DNA of 64,000 nucleotides, from assembly GCA_009712185.1 (NCBI GenBank), contig WASQ01000036.1, positions 78,390 to 142,389 of the forward strand, given 5' to 3'. Under the pieces are notes generated by a model. The model was not told the origin of the DNA, made no database searches, and saw only the letters and a list, made by a program, of their open reading frames with translations. Position numbers and translations under genes: made by a program. This DNA comes from Telmatospirillum sp. Its GTDB lineage: Bacteria > Pseudomonadota > Alphaproteobacteria > Rhodospirillales > Magnetospirillaceae. Below, piece by piece: positions 59,328 through 64,000 of the stretch; position 1 is the stretch's first letter; each line of letters begins with the position of its first letter.

Positions 59328-61709
59328 TTAGGAAACCTCAACCGGAATGGAATCCCGGATAAACCGGACAAGTTCATCGGCAGGCAGCGGACGTGCGAAA
59401 AGAAAGCCTTGAGCCTGTTTACAGTTTTCATGGCGGAGGAAACGCAACTGTCGGATATCTTCCACGCCTTCGGCCACGGTTTCGAGGCCGAAACTGCGTG
59501 CGAGCTGGATGATCGCGCGAACGATGGCCGCGTCCTCCGTGTCCATATGCAGATTGCGCACGAAGGACTGGTCGATTTTCAATTTGTCGACGTGGAAACG
59601 TTTCAGATAGGCGAGATTGGCATATCCGGTCCCGAAATCGTCAATGGTGAATCTCACCCCCCTGGCGCGCAGCTTCTCGACCGTTGACATGACGGCCTGG
59701 GCATTCTCGATCAGCATGGTTTCGGTCAGTTCCAGCTCCAGCCGGTCCGGTGTCAGGCCCGCGGCATCAAGAGCATCGAGAACCGTCTCCTCCAGATTGC
59801 CGCGGCGAAACTGCATCGCGGACAGATTGACGGTCATCGAAATCTGTGGAAGACCTGCGACCTGCCAGCTTTTTGCCTGCAAACAGGCCTCCCGCAGGAC
59901 CCACGCGCCCATGGGCACGATCAGACCGGTGTTTTCCGCCACCGGGATGAAGGTGGACGGTCCGACCAGACCATGCCCGGGGCGGCGCCAGCGGACCAGG
60001 GCCTCGACGCCGACCAGCCCGCCTGTCCCAAGGTCGATCTGCGGCTGGTAATGCAGCTCGAATTCATGGCGATCGAGAGCGTGACGCAGGGCAGAGCGGA
60101 GGCCGAACTGAACGACGGTTTCGATGTTCATCTGCTCCGAAAAGAAGCGATGCGCATTCCGGCCCGATTCCTTGGCGTGGTACATGGCCGTGTCGGCCTT
60201 CTTCAACAGCTCCTCGAAGCCCATGCCGTCATCGGGGCTCACCGCAATCCCGATCGATGCCGAGATAAAGATCTCGTGACCCTCCACCATCACCGGGCGA
60301 GACAGGGATTCCAGGATTTTTTCCGCCACGGCAATGATCGCCTGGCTGTCCCGGACCTCGGATAGAACCACCAGGAATTCATCCCCGCCATGGCGGCTGA
60401 CACTGTCGGTGTCGCGCACAGAGGTGAGCAGACGTCCGGCGACTTCCCGCAGAACACTGTCGCCGGCCGAATGTCCGAGCGAATCGTTGACGGCCTTGAA
60501 ATGATCCAGATCGACGAACAGCAGAGCCGTCTTGGTGCGCGAACGCGTGGCGCGCGCCACCGATTGCAGCAGCCGGTCCTCCACCAGAAGCCGGTTGGGC
60601 AGCCCTGTCAGAAGATCGTGATGCGCGAGAAATTCGATGTGCGCCGCTGTGCGCCGCCGCTCGGTGATATCGACGATCACGCCCACCAATCCCAGGGGCT
60701 CGCCCTCTCCCCCCGTCAGTTGTCGTCCGCTGAGATGCCCCCAGAACTCGCTGCCGTCGGCCCTGACATACCGGCGTTCCGTACTGATGACCGGCGTCCG
60801 TCCGTGGATCAGGGACAGCATATGATCGCGGCTGACGGCCCGTTCGGAAACATGCACCAGTTCGGGGTAGTCAATGCCCGCCAGGGCGTCCGGCGAGCGG
60901 CCGAACATGTCCGCCATGCTCCGGTTAGCCTGGGTGATCACGCCGTCGAGATTGACAAAAAAGATCGCGGCATGGGTGGTGTCGAAGATAAGGCGCAACT
61001 CGGCTTCCCGCCCCCGCAGCTCCGAGGTTCGGGCGACCACTGTCCGGCTCAAGGTCTCGGCGACGGCCTCACCATCCAGGGACAGGACCGAAATGGCAAG
61101 CGCGATATCCGCACCAGCCCAGAGAAGATAATAGGAGGCCTGCCAGAAAACGCTGGTCGTCAAATAGGCGTCCTGTTGCGTGTAGTAAAGCGCGGCGACG
61201 GTCCTGGCCAGCAGCATGGCGCCGCAGCACCAGGCGATGATCTCGAGAATCGCCAGTCCCCGCGACGGATGCCCTCGCCTCGTTCGCCTGATGGCAAACG
61301 CCGCGTCGAGGTAGATCGGGACCCGCAGGGCCGCGATGAAGGAGATCCGTTCATTCAGACTGTAATCAAATTGGAAAAAGGAGATGTAACAGGATATCAG
61401 CAGGAGAATAGCCGCGACATAAAGCGGGACAGGCGGCTGGCGGCCGCTCAGCCGGCAGCAGCCAAGGTGCAGCCCGATCGCGGAATGCAGCATCAGAAGA
61501 TTTCCGACCACCGTCGCCCCGGGCTGGCGGTCGACAGCCCCCATCAGGGCGATGATCTGGCCGCGGCCGGCGCAACCGGCAGCCGCCGCGAACAGCCAGG
61601 AACGCCCCCGGCTTCCGTCGGACGGGCCGTGACTGGCAATGATGAGCGCACTGGTCAGCGATGCAACCGCCGCGGAGAACGCCAATGTGCCGATATCGAT
61701 CCGGAGCAT
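59328..61709 (-). CDS. Membrane PAS-GGDEF-EAL protein (diguanylate cyclase/phosphodiesterase)
   Basis: N-terminal TM segments, PAS domain, SRHGGDEFLVVLSE, GVEALVRWRRP (EAL), DDFGTGYANLAYLK. Confidence 0.93.
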   Translation of the reverse strand: MLRIDIGTLAFSAAVASLTSALIIASHGPSDGSRGRSWLFAAAAGCAGRGQIIALMGAVDRQPGATVVGNLLMLHSAIGLHLGCCRLSGRQPPVPLYVAAILLLISCYISFFQFDYSLNERISFIAALRVPIYLDAAFAIRRTRRGHPSRGLAILEIIAWCCGAMLLARTVAALYYTQQDAYLTTSVFWQASYYLLWAGADIALAISVLSLDGEAVAETLSRTVVARTSELRGREAELRLIFDTTHAAIFFVNLDGVITQANRSMADMFGRSPDALAGIDYPELVHVSERAVSRDHMLSLIHGRTPVISTERRYVRADGSEFWGHLSGRQLTGGEGEPLGLVGVIVDITERRRTAAHIEFLAHHDLLTGLPNRLLVEDRLLQSVARATRSRTKTALLFVDLDHFKAVNDSLGHSAGDSVLREVAGRLLTSVRDTDSVSRHGGDEFLVVLSEVRDSQAIIAVAEKILESLSRPVMVEGHEIFISASIGIAVSPDDGMGFEELLKKADTAMYHAKESGRNAHRFFSEQMNIETVVQFGLRSALRHALDRHEFELHYQPQIDLGTGGLVGVEALVRWRRPGHGLVGPSTFIPVAENTGLIVPMGAWVLREACLQAKSWQVAGLPQISMTVNLSAMQFRRGNLEETVLDALDAAGLTPDRLELELTETMLIENAQAVMSTVEKLRARGVRFTIDDFGTGYANLAYLKRFHVDKLKIDQSFVRNLHMDTEDAAIVRAIIQLARSFGLETVAEGVEDIRQLRFLRHENCKQAQGFLFARPLPADELVRFIRDSIPVEVS

Positions 61710-61976
61710 GTCACCTTGCAGGGAGGGGAGTTCCCGGAAAAGCCTGGGGGGCGCTCCCGCCTTCCTTCTGGACTGTGCCGATTTCTATTATGAATACAAC
61801 AAATTTCTTTTAGAGATGTTTGTTATCTACTGCATCTGTCGGGCGTTCTTCGATCAGATTGTGCCGCCAATTGCAACATTTGTAACATGGTTTCCGTGCC
61901 TCCAAAAAACGACGTCCGATCCCGGCCCTCGCCGATCGGAACCGATCCGGTCCCGCCCGGCGAGGGACAAAAAGAT

Positions 61977-62016
61977 CCTCTTGCACTGACTCATCTGAAT
62001 GAGTCAGTGCAAGAGG
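61977..62016. repeat. Perfect 18-bp inverted repeat with 4-nt loop
   Basis: cctcttgcactgactcat-ctga-atgagtcagtgcaagagg between divergent genes. Confidence 0.97.
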
Positions 62017-62131
62017 CGAAGTTTCTCCGATTGCATCTTGTGCCGACAGCCTATCCCGGGTGGCGTGAAGCGGTATATGATGATTGAATAGCAACAAAGC
62101 AATTTACCCTAAGGTTGACCACGGAGCGGCC

Positions 62132-62482
62132 ATGGCGTTCGATCGCGACATCTCCGACGTGAAGAATTGGATGAACATGTTCCGGTGGATGGTCAAGCTG
62201 ATCCGGGACGACTACGGGATCGCCGAGGAAAAATTGACACGCCATGCCCATATCGAGACTGACATCGGTCTCGGATTGGAGCAGACGGAGGAGGTTCTGG
62301 AGATCGTTTCGTCCTCCTTTTCTATCCGCTTCCCCCCAGGGACTCTCGATGAACTCGTCAAGTTCGAGGAAATGTGCATGCTGGCGGCCTGGCTGCACGG
62401 ACTCTACAAACAGCCGGAATTTCTGGGGGCGGATTATGTCGAGAAAGCGATGGCTTTGAACCCGCGCGCTCAGAAGGATTGA
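62132..62482 (+). CDS. Hypothetical protein, possibly acyl-carrier-like (DUF1493-like)
   Basis: MAFDRDISDVKNWMNMFRWMVKLIRDDYGIAEEKLTRHAHIETDIGLGLEQTEEVLEIVSSSFSIRFPPGTLDELVKF...; family assignment tentative. Confidence 0.6.
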   Translation: MAFDRDISDVKNWMNMFRWMVKLIRDDYGIAEEKLTRHAHIETDIGLGLEQTEEVLEIVSSSFSIRFPPGTLDELVKFEEMCMLAAWLHGLYKQPEFLGADYVEKAMALNPRAQKD

Positions 62483-62512
62483 ATATCCGGAAGGGCCGCC
62501 GGCTCCCCGGTC

Positions 62513-62809
62513 TCAGCGCAGGTAGGTCGACACCAGGGCGCTGAGACGGTCGTGAACTTTTTCATAGCAGGTCGCGCGGGCATTGACGTCCGGCAGAGCC
62601 TTGCAATTTGCCCATTCTTTTTCCGTGTCGGCGTAGGCGGTTTGCGCCTTGCCCTTAAGTTGCGCTATTCCAGCCTGACCGGCGGGAGAGGCCGCGATCG
62701 TCTTCAGCTTTTCGACCAGATCCTGAGGCTGTTGCTGGGCTGTGGACGGGCTGCTCGTGGCGAGGGCAGCGAGGACAGGGGCCAGAATAAGGCCTGAAGA
62801 GATGCGCAT
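62513..62809 (-). CDS. Small secreted hypothetical protein
   Basis: 98 aa with signal peptide MRISSGLILAPVLAALATSSPSTAQ. Confidence 0.65.
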   Translation of the reverse strand: MRISSGLILAPVLAALATSSPSTAQQQPQDLVEKLKTIAASPAGQAGIAQLKGKAQTAYADTEKEWANCKALPDVNARATCYEKVHDRLSALVSTYLR

Positions 62810-62834
62810 AACGTCACTCCGTGCTTGAGCGGTC

Positions 62835-63056
62835 TCAGCGGCCCGACGCCAAAGCAAGCGCCTGGGCGAGATTGAGAAGCTGATCGGTGGACAAAAGCTT
62901 GCCGTCGACCTGATGGGCGCGGCCGGCGGCATAGACCTGATGGCCGAGCCGCCGCAAGAGACGCACCGCCTCGAACACAGTCTGCTCCTCGGCCCGCGAA
63001 CGGCGATGCCGTTGCCTGGGGGTCTCGAACAGAGCCAATTGGTTGTCGTCCCTCAT
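62835..63056 (-). CDS. Small hypothetical protein
   Basis: 73-aa ORF MRDDNQLALFETPRQRHRRSRAEEQTVFEAVRLLRRLGHQVYAAGRAHQVDGKLLSTDQLLNL. Confidence 0.55.
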   Translation of the reverse strand: MRDDNQLALFETPRQRHRRSRAEEQTVFEAVRLLRRLGHQVYAAGRAHQVDGKLLSTDQLLNLAQALALASGR

Positions 63057-63530
63057 GCTGTGCTGACGTTCCCTGCATCAAATCTGGCTGCCATCCGGTG
63101 ATCCGGAGCCGGGATAGTGATACCCCATGATGGCAGAATTGAGAAGCAAAGGCAGGATGCAACTCAGGGCAATCGTCTTCCTCCGGCTTCTCCGATTCTC
63201 GGAATGCCCTCGGGCTGCGGGACGGGCGGAAATCCCGGACATGGGTGCTTTGCACTCGGACCTTGTATGGTAGCATGGTATTCTAAGGCGGGGCCGTGAG
63301 TGGGCATAACGTGAGCGAAAATGTTGTGGGGGGTATAAGGGATCGCACCGGTTTTCCGGTCCCGCACGAACGACGGCCACCCCTCGTCCCCCAGCCAGGA
63401 AAAGGATTCCCACCTTTCATTTCATCAAAAGCGGGATGCCGACGATTTCCCTGAAAAACAGATCCATACTGTTGCCTGTGTCTCGCCCGGCATTGCTTTT
63501 TTTGACCAAAACATTGTGGAGGAAACACTG

Positions 63531-64000
63531 ATGCACTGTACTCGTAAAATTCTCTTGTCGACGCTGGCAGGCGCGCTCTTTGTCGCGGCCCATGCCCAGG
63601 CGCGTGAGTTCCGGTCATCCGACGTTCAGCCGGAGGATTACCCGACCGTCCAGGCGCAGAAGTTCATGAGCGACGAGCTCGGCAAGCTGTCCAACGGGAA
63701 ATATTCGATCAAGGTGTTCCACAGCGGCCAGTTGGGCAGCGAGAAGGACACGATCGAGCAGGTCAAGCTGGGCGCCATCGATTTCCTGCGGGTGAACACC
63801 GGGGCACTGAACACTGTTTGCAAGGCGACGGTCGTTCCCGTGATGCCCTTCGTGTTCAAGAGCAAGGAGCATATGCGCGCCGTTCTCGACGGCCCGATCG
63901 GCGAGGACATCCTGAAGGACTGTGAGAAGGAAGGCCTGATCGGGCTTGCCTATTACGATTCCGGATCGCGCTCCTTCTATACGAAGAAGCCGATCAATTC
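63531..64000 (+). CDS. TRAP transporter substrate-binding protein, DctP family (3' end outside window)
   Basis: Signal peptide, REFRSSDVQPEDYPTVQAQKFMSDELGKLSNGKYSIKVFHSGQLGSEKDTIEQVKLGAIDFLRV. Confidence 0.9.
   Translation, partial: MHCTRKILLSTLAGALFVAAHAQAREFRSSDVQPEDYPTVQAQKFMSDELGKLSNGKYSIKVFHSGQLGSEKDTIEQVKLGAIDFLRVNTGALNTVCKATVVPVMPFVFKSKEHMRAVLDGPIGEDILKDCEKEGLIGLAYYDSGSRSFYTKKPIN

Noticed and set aside
61977-62016. Rho-independent terminator interpretation of the 18-bp hairpin
   Set aside because: No T tract on either side and both flanking genes are transcribed away from it.
1-64000. CRISPR arrays, tRNA/rRNA genes, prophage modules
   Set aside because: No regularly spaced repeats, no cloverleaf-like sequences or phage structural/integrase genes recognised by reading.

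Overview
High-GC alphaproteobacterial-type chromosomal window (probably Rhodospirillales-like; inferred from gene content only). Left part (1-23 kb) is mostly housekeeping: sbcD(partial)-sbcC, dCMP deaminase, a membrane protein with tandem WYL-like domains, bacteriohemerythrin, a degenerate PleD/PopA-like REC-REC-GGDEF protein, a DsbA-family oxidoreductase, mfd, sdhE, recG, a DUF502 protein, a NUDIX hydrolase, an argE-like peptidase, a CheY-like regulator and a low-GC duplicated-domain lipoprotein. The centre (about 23.7-55.7 kb) is the main discovery. It is an apparently complete pyoluteorin-type (plt) biosynthesis and export locus. A minus-strand operon reads pltL(PCP)-pltA(halogenase)-pltB(PKS)-pltC(PKS)-pltD-pltD'(second PltD-like protein)-pltE(prolyl-PCP dehydrogenase-like)-pltF(prolyl adenylation-like)-pltG(thioesterase). 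It faces a plus-strand five-gene tripartite ABC efflux operon (pltIJKNO-like). Two close TetR/CecR-like paralogues (pltH/pltZ-like) sit one near each end. AT-rich palindromic sites (consensus TCAAATTTAAATTTGA) occur in three intergenic regions and suggest one regulon, possibly including a neighbouring CPA2-type antiporter. No pltR (LysR) or separate pltM halogenase is seen in the window. The right part (56-64 kb) holds an IS1595-like transposase remnant, a lipoprotein ORF with an in-frame TGA, an orphan short flagellin, a TauE/SafE permease, a PAS-GGDEF-EAL protein, small hypotheticals and the 5' end of a TRAP-transporter DctP gene. No tRNA, rRNA or CRISPR array was recognised.
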